From Trueperaceae bacterium (GTDB lineage: Bacteria > Deinococcota > Deinococci > Deinococcales > Trueperaceae), in contig JAABTL010000013.1 in assembly GCA_011389865.1 (NCBI GenBank), positions 1 through 64,000 of the forward strand: DNA of 64,000 bases. The letters are read 5' to 3'. Shown here piece after piece: positions 46,079-57,472 of the stretch. The notes below the pieces were generated by a model. That model made no database searches and was not told where the DNA came from. It saw only the letters and a program-made list of their open reading frames with translations. A program made the translations under genes and the position numbers. The stretch's first letter is position 1. The number at the start of each line of letters is the position of its first letter.

Positions 46079-46084
46079 AATCTA
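46079..46084 (-). promoter_or_regulatory. -10 element TAGATT of the trp leader-trpBA operon
   Basis: TAGATT ends six bases before the leader peptide ATG, the same spacing as at other leaderless starts. Confidence 0.6.
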
Positions 46085-46140
46085 CCGCGTCGGTCGGGTG
46101 GCGGCAAGCGGCCCGCCGGCCGCGGTCCGTGACCCGCGCC

Positions 46141-47115
46141 TCACGGCTGGCGGACCCAGGCGTCGAGGTCCGCGGTCCAGCGCGTCGGGCCGTCGGGCCA
46201 GCTGGCGGTATCGCACGCGCGCAGCGCCGCGGTCGGCGTCAGCGCCCGCGGCGCCGCCAGCCACCCGAGGGTCGTCGCGAGGGCGCCGACCACGCGCTCG
46301 GGGTCGGCGCCGCCCGCGCGCAGCTCGGCCAGCGTCGCGCCGCCGCGCCGCTTGGCCATGCGCGTGCCGTCCGCGTCCTGCAGCAGCGGCGCGTGCGCGT
46401 ACGTCGGCGCGTCCAGGCGGAGCGCGCGGGCCAGCGCGAGCTGGGTGCCGGTCGCCGCCAGCAGGTCGTCGCCGCGCACCACCTCGGTGATCCCCATGGC
46501 CGCGTCGTCGACGACGACCGCCAGGGCGTAGGCCCACAGCCCATCGCTGCGGCGCACCACGACGTCACCGACGTCGCGGGCGAGGTCGAAGCGACGCACC
46601 CCGCGACGACGGTCGAGCGCCTCGACCTCGCCATCGACCGCGTCGAAGCGCGCGCGCTGCGCCGGCGTGCGCCCCTCGCGCCGGCGCGCCTCCGCCAACG
46701 CCGCGCTGAGCCGCCGCTCCGCGGCCCCGTACACCGGCCCGGCGGGTCCGTGCGGGGCGGAGGCGGCCTCGCGCAGGTCGCGGCGCGACAGCCAGTCCTC
46801 GGCGAGGCGGCCGTCGGCGGCCAGGCTTGCGAGCGCGGCCAGGTAGTGCTCGCCACGTTCGCTCTGCAGGTAGGGCGCGTGCGGCCCGCCGACGTCGGGC
46901 CCCTCGTCCCAGTCGAGTCCGAGCCAGCGGAGCTCGGCGAGGTTGCCGGCGACGGCCGTGGGCACCGTGCGGGGCCCGTCGAGGTCCTCGACGCGCACCA
47001 CGAAGGCACCGCCCTGCGACCGGGTCGAGGCCCAGGCCAACAGGGCGGTGCGGGCGTTGCCGAGGTGCAGCGAGCCCGTCGGAGAGGGCGCGAAGCGCCC
47101 GCGGACGGTGCTCAG
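46141..47115 (-). CDS. gluQ: Glutamyl-Q tRNA(Asp) synthetase-like protein, apparent CTG start
   Basis: A truncated GluRS paralogue, expected to attach glutamate to the queuosine of tRNA-Asp. About 324 residues with [21 protein letters not shown] (HIGH motif), [11 protein letters not shown], and KMSKS-like MAKRRGG, but no C-terminal anticodon-binding domain. No ATG, GTG or TTG lies near the conserved N-terminus. A CTG that overlaps the sucD stop (CTGA) fits the overlap pattern seen elsewhere as GTGA or ATGA. The start remains an inference. Confidence 0.82.
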   Translation of the reverse strand: MSTVRGRFAPSPTGSLHLGNARTALLAWASTRSQGGAFVVRVEDLDGPRTVPTAVAGNLAELRWLGLDWDEGPDVGGPHAPYLQSERGEHYLAALASLAADGRLAEDWLSRRDLREAASAPHGPAGPVYGAAERRLSAALAEARRREGRTPAQRARFDAVDGEVEALDRRRGVRRFDLARDVGDVVVRRSDGLWAYALAVVVDDAAMGITEVVRGDDLLAATGTQLALARALRLDAPTYAHAPLLQDADGTRMAKRRGGATLAELRAGGADPERVVGALATTLGWLAAPRALTPTAALRACDTASWPDGPTRWTADLDAWVRQP

Positions 47116-48046
47116 AGGATGCCCGCCTGGCGCATCGCCTGCTGCACGGCGGCGGCCATGTCGGTGGGGGTCGGGGCGACGACGACGCCGGCCGCCTCGA
47201 GCGCCGCGATCTTCTCGGCCGCCGTGCCCTGGCCGCCGCTGATGATGGCCCCCGCGTGCCCCATGCGCTTGCCGGGGGGCGCCGTGGTGCCCGCGATGAA
47301 GCCGGCGACGGGCTTGGTCATGTGCTTCTCGATCCAGGCCGCCGCGTCCTCCTCGGCGCTGCCACCGATCTCGCCGATCAGGATGACGGCCTCGGTCTCG
47401 GGATCGGCCTGGAACTCGGCGAGCACGTCGACGAAGTTGGTGCCGTTCACGGGGTCGCCGCCGATACCGACGGCGGTGGTCTGGCCCAGGCCGACGTCGC
47501 TCAGCTGCTTCACCGCCTCGTAGGTCAGCGTGCCGGAGCGGCTGACGACGCCGACCCGCCCCGGGCGGTGGATGTAGCCCGGCATGATGCCGATCTTGCA
47601 CTGCTGTGGCGTGATGACCCCCGGGCAGTTCGGGCCGATCAGGCGCGTCGCCTTGCCCTGCAGGTAGCGCTTGGCGCGCACCATGTCCTGCACCGGGATC
47701 CCCTCGGTGATGCACACGATGAGCGGGATGCCGGCCTCGGCGGCCTCCATGATCGCGTCGGCGGCGCCCGCGGGCGGCACGTAGATCACGCTGGCGTTCG
47801 CGCCCGTGGCGGCCACGGCCTCGCGGACGGTGTCGTACACCGGCAGGTCCACCGCGTAGCGCGCGGGGCGACCCGGGACGCCGCTGGCGTCGCTCTCGCC
47901 CTCGAAACGGTGGTGGCTGCCGCCGCGGCCGGGGTGGACGGCGCCGACCATGTTCGTGCCGTAGGCGATCGCCCTGTCGCTGTGGAACTGGCCGACCTTG
48001 CCCAGGCCCTGGACCAGCACGCGGGTGTGGATGTCGACGAAGCGGC

Positions 48047-48050
<4 letters not shown>
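47112..48050 (-). CDS. sucD: Succinyl-CoA synthetase alpha subunit
   Basis: CoA-binding subunit of the TCA-cycle ligase. In 312 residues a Rossmann-type N-terminus ([11 protein letters not shown]) is followed by [32 protein letters not shown] and the phosphohistidine loop [14 protein letters not shown]. The ATG overlaps the sucC stop (ATGA). Confidence 0.95.
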
Positions 48051-49273
<1,223 letters not shown>

Positions 49274-49338
49274 GGGGTGACCTCCTGGTGTGGGCCGTCA
49301 CGGTCGCGGCGTCGCGAGCGGCGGTTCGGCAGCGCCCC

Positions 49339-49367
49339 AGGCTACCCGTTGGCCGCGGACGACGCAA
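49339..49367 (-). promoter_or_regulatory. Promoter of sucC-sucD-gluQ: TTGCGT-17-TAGCCT
   Basis: TTGCGT and TAGCCT are 17 bases apart on the minus strand, 65 bases before sucC. Confidence 0.55.
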
Positions 49368-49448
49368 ACGAGGCCGCGGTGCGGCGGGGCCGGGCCGATG
49401 CGGACGAGAGCGTGCGGCTTCGAACGGCGGCCGGGCGCCCGGGCGCGC

Positions 49449-49454
49449 TAGCAT
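49449..49454 (+). promoter_or_regulatory. -10 element TAGCAT of the moaB/mog-like gene
   Basis: TAGCAT ends six bases before the ATG at 49461. Confidence 0.55.
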
Positions 49455-49460
49455 GTCCGC

Positions 49461-49982
49461 ATGATTCGAACGGCGATCCTCACCGTCTCAGACAGGTCGG
49501 CCGCCGGCCGCCGCGAGGACCGGTCGGTCCAGGCGGTGCGCGAGGTGCTCGCCACGGGCCCCTTCGTGGAGGTCGACTACCAGGTCGTCCCGGACGAGCA
49601 GGCGATCATCCGCTCCAAGCTCCGAATCCTCACCGAGGGCGACGGCGTCGACCTGGTCCTGACGACCGGCGGTACCGGGCTGGCGCTGCGCGACCGCACC
49701 CCCGAGGCGACCCTCGAGGTCGTCGAGCGCACCGTGCCCGGGCTCGCCGAGGCGATGCGCGCGGGCGGCGCCCGTGACGATCCCCGCGCGTGGCTGTCGC
49801 GCTCGGTCGTCGGCGTGCGGCGCGCGACGCTGGTCGTCAACCTGCCGGGCTCGCCGGCGGGTGCGCGCAGCTCGCTCGCGGCGATCGCCGGCGTCTTGCC
49901 GCACGCGGTCGACGTCGTGCAGGGACGGACGGGCGAGGGGGGCACGCGGGCGCCGGCGGCGCCCGAAGACGGGCATGCCTGA
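49461..49982 (+). CDS. Molybdopterin adenylyltransferase, MoaB/Mog family
   Basis: Activates molybdopterin by adenylation before molybdenum insertion. In 173 residues it has AILTVSDRSAAGRREDRS, the nucleotide-site LVLTTGGTGLALRDRTPEAT and NLPGSPAGARSSL. Whether it is functionally MoaB or Mog cannot be told here. Leaderless-type start. Overlaps the DUF456 gene by eight bases. Confidence 0.88.
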   Translation: MIRTAILTVSDRSAAGRREDRSVQAVREVLATGPFVEVDYQVVPDEQAIIRSKLRILTEGDGVDLVLTTGGTGLALRDRTPEATLEVVERTVPGLAEAMRAGGARDDPRAWLSRSVVGVRRATLVVNLPGSPAGARSSLAAIAGVLPHAVDVVQGRTGEGGTRAPAAPEDGHA

Positions 49983-50478
49983 ATCGACGCTCGCGCTGGT
50001 CGGGGCCTGGGTGCTCGTGTTGCTGGGGCTCGGCATCGCGGCCCTCGGCGTCGTTCTGCCCGTGCTGCCCGGGGTCCCGGTGGCGCTGCTGGCGACGGTG
50101 TTGGCCGGCTGGCTGACCGGCTTCGAGCGCATCGGCGTCCCGACGATCGCCTGGGTGGCCGTGCTCGCCGCCCTGGCGCAGGGCTTCGACGTGCTCGGCA
50201 ACGTGATCGGCGCACGGCGCTTCGGGGCGGGCCGCGCGGGGCTGTGGGGCGGCGCGATCGGCGGCATCGTCGGCCTCGTGCTGCTGCCCCCGTGGGGCTT
50301 CCTGCTCGGCGCGTTCGCCGGCGCGACGGGCTTCGAGGCGCTCGCCGGCAGGCCGCTGCCCGAGGCCTGGCGCGCCGGTGTGGGCGCCCTCCTGGGCGCG
50401 CTCGCGGGCGTCGGCGGGAAGCTCGTCATCGTCGTCGTCATCGCCATCGTCCTCATCGCCCGGCTGGTCGGGGCCTGA
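49975..50478 (+). CDS. DUF456 membrane protein
   Basis: The 167-residue protein is nearly all hydrophobic, with about five helices. The first has VLPVLPGVPVALLATVLAGWL, and Gly-rich helices GGAIGGIVGLVLLPPWGFLLGAF and GVGALLGALAGVGGKLV follow, as in DUF456. Function unknown. The ATG lies inside the preceding gene's end. Confidence 0.82.
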   Translation: MPESTLALVGAWVLVLLGLGIAALGVVLPVLPGVPVALLATVLAGWLTGFERIGVPTIAWVAVLAALAQGFDVLGNVIGARRFGAGRAGLWGGAIGGIVGLVLLPPWGFLLGAFAGATGFEALAGRPLPEAWRAGVGALLGALAGVGGKLVIVVVIAIVLIARLVGA

Positions 50479-50498
50479 GACTCGACCGCGTCGGCTGG

Positions 50499-50504
50499 TA
50501 GCAT
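50499..50504 (+). promoter_or_regulatory. -10 element TAGCAT of lgt
   Basis: GGTAGCAT lies 43 bases before the lgt ATG, which has its own GGAGG. Confidence 0.4.
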
Positions 50505-50547
50505 CGCGCGACCGCCGCCGGCAGACGCTCGGCGCCTCGGAGGAACG

Positions 50548-51426
50548 ATGGACCCCATCCTGATCTCGATCGGACCGCTCGCGCTGCGCTGGTACGGCGT
50601 GCTCATCGCGTTGGGCGTGGTGCTCGGCGCGGCGTGGACGCTGCGGGCGGCCCGCGCCCGCGGGCTCGACGGCGAGTGGCTCCTCGACACGGCCCCCTGG
50701 ATGGTCGGCGCCGGCATCATCGGCGCCCGCATCGTCTACGTCGTCACCAGCCCCTCGGCCTTCTTCGGCCCGGGGGGCGACCCGTTGCGCGCCCTCTACG
50801 TCTGGGAGGGTGGCATCAGCATCCACGGCGCGGTGATCGGCATCGTGCTGGTGTTGTGGTGGCGTGCCCGGCTCAAGGGGTACGACGTCTGGCGTTACCT
50901 CGACGTCCTGTCGCCGGTGGCCGCCCTCGGCATCATCGGTGGGCGCATCGGCAACTTCATGAACGGCACCGATACCGGCGGACGACTGACGGACTGGGCG
51001 ATCGGCTTCACCTGGCCCGAGCCGGGCACCCCGACCCTCGGCGCGTTCGGCCGCCTCGTGTTCGGCGATCCCCTGTGGCAGTACGGGCCGCCCGTGTGCC
51101 GCACGGTGCCCGTCGGAGAACCGTGCGTCGTGCACCTCACGCCCCTCTACGGCGCGCTCGTCGGGTTGCTGTTGGTCGGCATCGTCGCCTGGGCGCTCGC
51201 GCGGCTGCGCACGCCAGGCGCGGTGTTCCTCAACCTGGTGTTGTGGTACTCGCTGCTTCGCAGCGTGCTCGAGGAGCCCTTCCGCGACAACCCGCTGTTC
51301 CCGCAGGTCTATGTCGATCCGGTCGGCGGCGTCGGCCTCCTCACGCTGACGCAGGTGTTCAGCGTGCCGCTGGTGCTGATCTCGCTCTACCTGCTGTGGG
51401 TCCGGGGCGCGGGCGCCGAACGATGA
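50548..51426 (+). CDS. lgt: Phosphatidylglycerol-prolipoprotein diacylglyceryl transferase
   Basis: Adds diacylglycerol to lipobox cysteines at the inner membrane. The 292 residues have seven hydrophobic helices, GARIVYV, WEGGISIHGAVIG and the signature GRIGNFMNGTD, where the usual Glu after Asn-x is not in its standard place. GGAGG precedes the ATG. Coupled to the next gene by ATGA. It would serve lipoproteins such as RlpA. Confidence 0.93.
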   Translation: MDPILISIGPLALRWYGVLIALGVVLGAAWTLRAARARGLDGEWLLDTAPWMVGAGIIGARIVYVVTSPSAFFGPGGDPLRALYVWEGGISIHGAVIGIVLVLWWRARLKGYDVWRYLDVLSPVAALGIIGGRIGNFMNGTDTGGRLTDWAIGFTWPEPGTPTLGAFGRLVFGDPLWQYGPPVCRTVPVGEPCVVHLTPLYGALVGLLLVGIVAWALARLRTPGAVFLNLVLWYSLLRSVLEEPFRDNPLFPQVYVDPVGGVGLLTLTQVFSVPLVLISLYLLWVRGAGAER

Positions 51427-52415
51427 GCGGCGCCCGCCCCACGGTGATCGTGCTGGCCGCGGGGCAGGGGACGCGCATGCGCTCGCGGTGGCCCAAGGTG
51501 CTGCATGCGGCCGCCGGCCGGCCGCTGCTCGACCACGTGCTGCGGGCGGCCCGCGAAGTGGACCCCGAGAAGATCGCGGTCGTCGTTGGGCACGGCGCCG
51601 ACGCCGTGCGGCGGCGCTTCGCGGAGGCGGGCGTGACCTTCGTCGATCAGCCCCGCCAGCGCGGGACGGGCGATGCGGTGGCCTGCTGCGCGGCGGCGGT
51701 CGCGGACCGCCCGGGCCCCTTCGTCGTGCTCTCCGGCGACGGCCCGCTGGTCACGCCGGCGTCGCTCAGACGCGCGCTGGCGGCCCACGCGGCGGCGGGC
51801 GGCGAGGGCATGACGCTGGTGACCTACGAGGTGGAGGACCCGACCGGTCTCGGCCGGGTCGTGCGCGGACCCGACGGCCGCGTGAGCGCGATCGTCGAGG
51901 AGCGCGACGCCGACGCCGCCATCCGGTCGCTGCGCGAGGTCAACCCGGGGACCTACGTCTTCGACCACCGCCTGTGGTCGCTCCTGGGCGAGCTCGACGA
52001 CGACAACGCCGCCGGCGAGCTCTACCTCACCGACCTCGTCGCGGCGTACGCGCGGGCCGGGCTGCCGGTCCGAGCCGAACGCAGTGACGACGAAACGCGC
52101 CTGCTGGTCGGCGTGAACGACCGGGCGCAGCTGGCGCTGGCCGATCGCCTGCTGCGCGACCGCCTGCGGCGGCAGTGGCTGGCGGCCGGGGTGACGATGG
52201 TCGACCCCGGTTCCGTCTACCTCGACGACACGGTCGAACTCGCGCCCGACGTCACGCTGGGGCCCGGGGTGGTGCTGGCGGGCGCGACCCGCGTCGGCGA
52301 GGGGGCGACGGTCGGCGCGTACGCCCACCTGACGGATTGCACCGTGGGCGCGGGCGCGCGCGTCGGACCGCACACGGTCGCGATCGGACGCAGCTTCCCG
52401 CAGCTCGCGGACTGA
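51423..52415 (+). CDS. glmU: GlmU-like uridylyltransferase lacking the acetyltransferase domain
   Basis: The 330 residues begin with the GlmU pyrophosphorylase domain: VIVLAAGQGTRMRSRWPKVLH, QPRQRGTGDAVACC, LSGDGPLV and EVNPGTYVF with Lys/Asn-type sugar contacts. Only about three left-handed beta-helix turns follow (residues 260-325), and the protein stops before the acetyltransferase active site of normal GlmU (about 450 residues). No remnant lies in the 31 bases to the next gene. UDP-GlcNAc synthesis from GlcNAc-1-P is expected; acetylation must occur elsewhere. Confidence 0.82.
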   Translation: MSGARPTVIVLAAGQGTRMRSRWPKVLHAAAGRPLLDHVLRAAREVDPEKIAVVVGHGADAVRRRFAEAGVTFVDQPRQRGTGDAVACCAAAVADRPGPFVVLSGDGPLVTPASLRRALAAHAAAGGEGMTLVTYEVEDPTGLGRVVRGPDGRVSAIVEERDADAAIRSLREVNPGTYVFDHRLWSLLGELDDDNAAGELYLTDLVAAYARAGLPVRAERSDDETRLLVGVNDRAQLALADRLLRDRLRRQWLAAGVTMVDPGSVYLDDTVELAPDVTLGPGVVLAGATRVGEGATVGAYAHLTDCTVGAGARVGPHTVAIGRSFPQLAD

Positions 52416-52446
52416 CGCGCGCGCAGCGCGCCGGCCCGCGAACACG

Positions 52447-54696
52447 TCAGTCGCCGCGGATCAGGCGCCAGGCGCGCAGGCCCTGACGGACGCCTGCCGC
52501 GTGGTTGCCCTCGACGAAGCGAACGCCGCGCCGACCGCGCAGGTCCTCGAGCTCGGGCGCGTGGTTGCCGACGACGATCGCGCGGAACGGCCCGGTGAGC
52601 ATCTCACGGTCGTTGCCGGAGTCGCCCGCGACCGCGATGCGCTCCTCGGGCACGCCCCACGCCCGCGCGAGCCAGCGCACGGCCTTGCCCTTGCCCGCAC
52701 GCGGCGGCAGCACGTCGATCAGCGTGCCGCGCGAGGCGACGACCGTCGCCTTGAGGCCGGCCTCGCGCAGCGCCTTGCGGGCCCGGTCGGCGGTCGCCTG
52801 CGCGTCCTCGGCGAAGTAGCTGAGCTTGACCTCGGTGCGGGCCTCGTCCGGCTGCGGCTTCAGGCCGCGCAGCCTGGCGAGCGTCTCCTCGACGTCCGGC
52901 CCGTCCCAGCCGGACTTGAGGTGGGCGGTCCAGCCGCGCTCCGGGATCCACCGCGGACCGTCGCCGGTACCGTCGTGCCGGGCGTAGTGGATGGCGGTGC
53001 CGACGTCGCTGATGACGAGGGCGGGGGCCGGCAGCGCGAAGGCCTCGAGGGCCTCCTCGATCAGGGCCAGCGAGCGACCGCTGGCGAGGCCGAGCACCAG
53101 GCCGTGCTCGGCGACGTCGTCCGCCAGGCCCGCGAGCGCCTCGTCGTCGTGCTCGCCGTCCTCCTCGATCAGGGTGTGATCGATGTCGCTGATCAGCCAT
53201 GGGCGGTCGCTCCCGAGGCGGTCGACGAGATCGGCGCGCCACGGCGAGGCGAGCAGCTCCTCGGACGGGAGGCGAACGAGCGGCTCGACGACCTCCTCGA
53301 GGTAGCGCTCGGCGTGGGCGGCCCACGAGAAGTGCTCGCGCACGCCCTCGATGCCGGCGCGCGAGTACCGCTCCCAGGCCTCGCGGTCCGTGAGCAGCCG
53401 CCGGAGCGCGGCCTGCATCTCCGCGGTGTCGCGCGCGTCGATGAGCACGCCCGCGCCGGTCGCGCCGATGATGTCGCGGGGGCCGCCGTGGCCGGTCGAC
53501 ACGACGGGCAGCCCGGAGGAGGCCGCCTCGATGATCGTGATGCCGAAGTTCTCGACCAGCGCCGGGTTGATGAACACGCCGCCGCTGGCGGCGGCCAGCC
53601 GGTAGAGGACGGGGATGTCGACGTCGGGCTCGTGCCGCTTCGGCAGCGCCAGCTTGCCGTAGAGGTCGTAGCGGTCCAGCAGCAGCAGGAGCTCGGTGAG
53701 CACCTCGCGCTCGTTCTCCTGCATGTCACGGATGTCCTTGCGCACGCCCGCGAAGATCGCCAGGTTGGCCAGCTTCTGGAGCTCGGGGTCCTCGCCGTAG
53801 GCCGTGACGAGGCCCTCGATGTTCTTGCGCTTGTCGGGGCGTGAGATCGCCAGGATCAGGGGCTTCTCCGGGTGCGTGAGGAAGCGGGCGATCTCGCGCT
53901 GCATGCGCTCGCGGGCGCGGCGCACACCGTCGCCCGGGTCGAAGCCCTCCTCGTCGTCGCGCAGGTAGGGGTAGAAGCGCTCGACGCTGATCCCCGGCGG
54001 CAGCACCTCGTAGGTTGCCGACGGCGCGGCGTCGTACAGCTCGTAGCCCTTCTCGACCTCGTGGCGGGTCGAGGCGATGACGATGTCCGCGTCGGCGAGC
54101 ATGCGCTCCTCGACGTCGATGCGGTGAAACAGGTTGTAGCGCGACTCCATCGCGTCGAGGTCGACCCCGGCGCGGCCCAGCACGTCGCGCTTGTTGCGAC
54201 CCAGGCTGTGTCCGGTGAACACCAGCGGCACGCCGAGGCGCGCGGCGAGCTCGTGGGCGACGTGGCCGGCGTCGGCGTAGTGGCCGTGCACGAGGTCGGG
54301 GAAGCGCCCCTGGTCGCGGAAGAGCCGCATGGTGGCGGGTACCAGCTCGTCGAGGTAGGGCCAGAGCGTCTCCTTGCGGCGGTAGCGCTCGCCGCCGCAG
54401 CGCAGGCGCACGATGCGCGCGGCGCCCTCCTCGTCGAGCGGCTCGATCTCGCGGTCGTAGTCGGCGGAGACGTGGCGGTCGTCGATGCGGCGCGTGATCA
54501 GGTCGACGGCGTCGACCTCCGGCCGCCGCGCGAGCGCCTGCGCCAGCTCGACGACGTACTTGGTCTGGCCGCCGGTGTCCGCGTCGCGACCGAGCTCGAG
54601 ATCGCGGCCACGGATGAGGCCGTGGACGCTGATCATGACGAGGTACAGGCCACCGGCCCGGCGCTCGTCGCGGTTGGGTGGGTCGCTGTCGGTCAT
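52447..54696 (-). CDS. Sucrose-phosphate synthase / sucrose-phosphatase fusion
   Basis: Predicted to make sucrose 6-phosphate from UDP-glucose and fructose 6-phosphate and then dephosphorylate it. Residues 1 to about 480 are a GT4 glycosyltransferase: [22 protein letters not shown] (SPS start), [27 protein letters not shown] and the [20 protein letters not shown] sugar-nucleotide site. Residues from about 490 form a HAD phosphatase with SDIDHTL, LASGRS, a late Lys and [11 protein letters not shown]. Sucrose is a likely compatible solute. ATG five bases after TAATCT. Confidence 0.88.
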   Translation of the reverse strand: MTDSDPPNRDERRAGGLYLVMISVHGLIRGRDLELGRDADTGGQTKYVVELAQALARRPEVDAVDLITRRIDDRHVSADYDREIEPLDEEGAARIVRLRCGGERYRRKETLWPYLDELVPATMRLFRDQGRFPDLVHGHYADAGHVAHELAARLGVPLVFTGHSLGRNKRDVLGRAGVDLDAMESRYNLFHRIDVEERMLADADIVIASTRHEVEKGYELYDAAPSATYEVLPPGISVERFYPYLRDDEEGFDPGDGVRRARERMQREIARFLTHPEKPLILAISRPDKRKNIEGLVTAYGEDPELQKLANLAIFAGVRKDIRDMQENEREVLTELLLLLDRYDLYGKLALPKRHEPDVDIPVLYRLAAASGGVFINPALVENFGITIIEAASSGLPVVSTGHGGPRDIIGATGAGVLIDARDTAEMQAALRRLLTDREAWERYSRAGIEGVREHFSWAAHAERYLEEVVEPLVRLPSEELLASPWRADLVDRLGSDRPWLISDIDHTLIEEDGEHDDEALAGLADDVAEHGLVLGLASGRSLALIEEALEAFALPAPALVISDVGTAIHYARHDGTGDGPRWIPERGWTAHLKSGWDGPDVEETLARLRGLKPQPDEARTEVKLSYFAEDAQATADRARKALREAGLKATVVASRGTLIDVLPPRAGKGKAVRWLARAWGVPEERIAVAGDSGNDREMLTGPFRAIVVGNHAPELEDLRGRRGVRFVEGNHAAGVRQGLRAWRLIRGD

Positions 54697-54701
54697 GCCC
54701 G

Positions 54702-54707
54702 AGATTA
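54702..54707 (-). promoter_or_regulatory. -10 element TAATCT of the sucrose synthesis gene
   Basis: TAATCT ends five bases before the ATG at 54696. Confidence 0.5.
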
Positions 54708-54819
54708 CCAGGGCCCCGCGTCGGCGCCGGTTCGGCGATCGTCGCGCTGCCGCGGCGGCGCCGACGCGGCACCGCTGCGGGGCCGCAGCGACGCCACCGG
54801 CGCGGCCCCGCCGGCGTGC

Positions 54820-54825
54820 TAGGCT
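54820..54825 (+). promoter_or_regulatory. -10 element TAGGCT of carA
   Basis: GCTAGGCT lies 20 bases before the carA ATG, which also has GGAGGGC upstream. Confidence 0.45.
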
Positions 54826-54845
54826 CTGCGCTCGGAGGGCGCCCG

Positions 54846-55994
<1,149 letters not shown>

Positions 55995-56024
55995 GCGGCC
56001 GTCGCCTCGGTGGGCCCGCGGTCG

Positions 56025-56486
56025 TCAGCGGTCGGCCGAGTCGAGCCACAGCGTCACGGGGCCGTCGTTCACGAGTTCGACGTGCATCGCCCGGCCGAAC
56101 GTGCCGCTGGCCACGGGCACGTCGGCACGACGCAGGCGCTCGATCAGCTCGAGGTAGACGCGTTCCGCGGCGTCGGGCGCGGCCGCGGCGGAGAAGCCCG
56201 GGCGGCGGCCGCGGCGGGTGTCGCCGTAGAGGGTGAACTGGGACACGACGAGCAGCCCGCCACCGGCGGCGACGACGTCGAGGTTCATCTTGCCTGCCGC
56301 GTCGGGGAAGACCCGCAGGTCGAGCAGCTTGGCGGCAGCCCAGGCGATCTCGTCGGCGCCGTCGCCTGGGGCGACGCCCACCAGGGCCAGCAGTCCGCGC
56401 TCGATGCGGCCCACGGTCTCGCCTGCGTCGGCGCCTTCGGCGCGGCGGACCTCGGCCCGCGTCACGCGCTGCAGCAGCAGGCGCAC
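56025..56486 (-). CDS. dtd: D-aminoacyl-tRNA deacylase
   Basis: Removes D-amino acids mischarged on tRNA. The 153 residues include MRLLLQRVTRAEV, LRVFPDAAGKMNLDV, the active-site VSQFTLYGDTRRGRRPGFS and the Gly-Pro cross-subunit motif in VNDGPVT. GTG start two bases after the DUF1844-like gene. Confidence 0.93.
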   Translation of the reverse strand: MRLLLQRVTRAEVRRAEGADAGETVGRIERGLLALVGVAPGDGADEIAWAAAKLLDLRVFPDAAGKMNLDVVAAGGGLLVVSQFTLYGDTRRGRRPGFSAAAAPDAAERVYLELIERLRRADVPVASGTFGRAMHVELVNDGPVTLWLDSADR

Positions 56487-56488
56487 GT

Positions 56489-56845
56489 TCAGCCGTCCCC
56501 GTCGCCGCCAGGGCGGGGAGCGTCCGCGTCGACGTCGGCCGCGTCCACGGCCGCTGCGTCGGCATCCGTCGCGCCGGATCCCGGCGCGCGGCCGGCCGTC
56601 GTGGCGAGTCGCCGGCGGATCTCGTCGCGCGCGTGCATCAGCGCGTCACGCTCGGTCGCGTCGAGGCGGCCCAGCGTCTTGTCGGCGAGCATCTCCAGGA
56701 GGTCGAGGCTGCGTTCGGCGGTCCGGCGGGCCAGTGCGCCGTCGCGGGCGAGCCGCGTGACCATGGGAGAGGAGAGCTCGCCCAGCGCGGCCTCGGCCGA
56801 GCTGCGCAGCGAGTGGACCAGACCGACGAAACGCGGATCGGGCAT
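56489..56845 (-). CDS. DUF1844-like protein
   Basis: In 118 residues the first 80 fit DUF1844: FVGLVHSLRSSAEAALGEL, then ARRTAERSLDLLEMLADKTLGRLDATERDAL (cited in parts: SLDLLEMLADKTLGRLDATE). The last 35 residues are an Ala/Asp-rich low-complexity tail. Function unknown. It lies between udg and dtd on the same strand. Confidence 0.65.
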   Translation of the reverse strand: MPDPRFVGLVHSLRSSAEAALGELSSPMVTRLARDGALARRTAERSLDLLEMLADKTLGRLDATERDALMHARDEIRRRLATTAGRAPGSGATDADAAAVDAADVDADAPRPGGDGDG

Positions 56846-56857
56846 GTCGCGACCGCC

Positions 56858-57472
56858 TCAGAACAGCGGCGTCGCCGCTGCCGTGTCGATGACCAGGGGA
56901 CCATGCTTGGGACCGAGCTCCGCCAGCACGGACTTGAGCGCCTTCATGTCCTGCCAGGTCTCCCACTTGGGCGAGCCGACCTCGCGGCTGGGGTTCCGTA
57001 GGAGGTAGGCAGGGTGGTACAGGGGCAGCAGCCGGACACCGTGCCAGCTCGCCCACCGTCCCCGAAGCCGGGTGATGCCCTCCTTGCTGTCCAGGAACCA
57101 CTGCGTCGGCACGTTGCCCAGGGTGGCGATCACCTGCGGTCGCACGAGACGGATCTGCTCGAGCAACAGGGGCACGCTGGCGGCGATCTCCTCGGGCCTG
57201 GGGTTGCGGTTGCCCGGTGGCCGGAACTTCACCATGTTGGTCACGTACACGTCGGCGCGGTCGATGTCGACCGACGCCAGGACCTTGTCGAGGAGCTGAC
57301 CTGCGCGCCCGACGAACGGCCGGCCGGAGAGGTCCTCCTCCTCACCCGGGGCCTCGCCGATGACCATCAGGTCCGCGTCCGGATCACCGTCGCCGAACAC
57401 GAGCCGGTCGGACAGCTCGGCCAGCGCGGGCGGCCTGTCCGCCGCCCGCGCCTCCAGTTCCGCGAGCGTCAC
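56858..57472 (-). CDS. Family 4-type uracil-DNA glycosylase without cysteines
   Basis: Expected to remove uracil from DNA. In 204 residues the family 4 motifs are present: VIGEAPGEEEDLSGRPFVG, the NMVKFRPPGNRNP loop and LYHPAYLLRNP with the catalytic-region His. The four Cys that hold the [4Fe-4S] cluster in Thermus-type UDG are all absent; the protein has no Cys at all. Either the cluster has been lost or activity differs. GTG overlapping the upstream stop (GTGA). Confidence 0.83.
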   Translation of the reverse strand: MTLAELEARAADRPPALAELSDRLVFGDGDPDADLMVIGEAPGEEEDLSGRPFVGRAGQLLDKVLASVDIDRADVYVTNMVKFRPPGNRNPRPEEIAASVPLLLEQIRLVRPQVIATLGNVPTQWFLDSKEGITRLRGRWASWHGVRLLPLYHPAYLLRNPSREVGSPKWETWQDMKALKSVLAELGPKHGPLVIDTAAATPLF

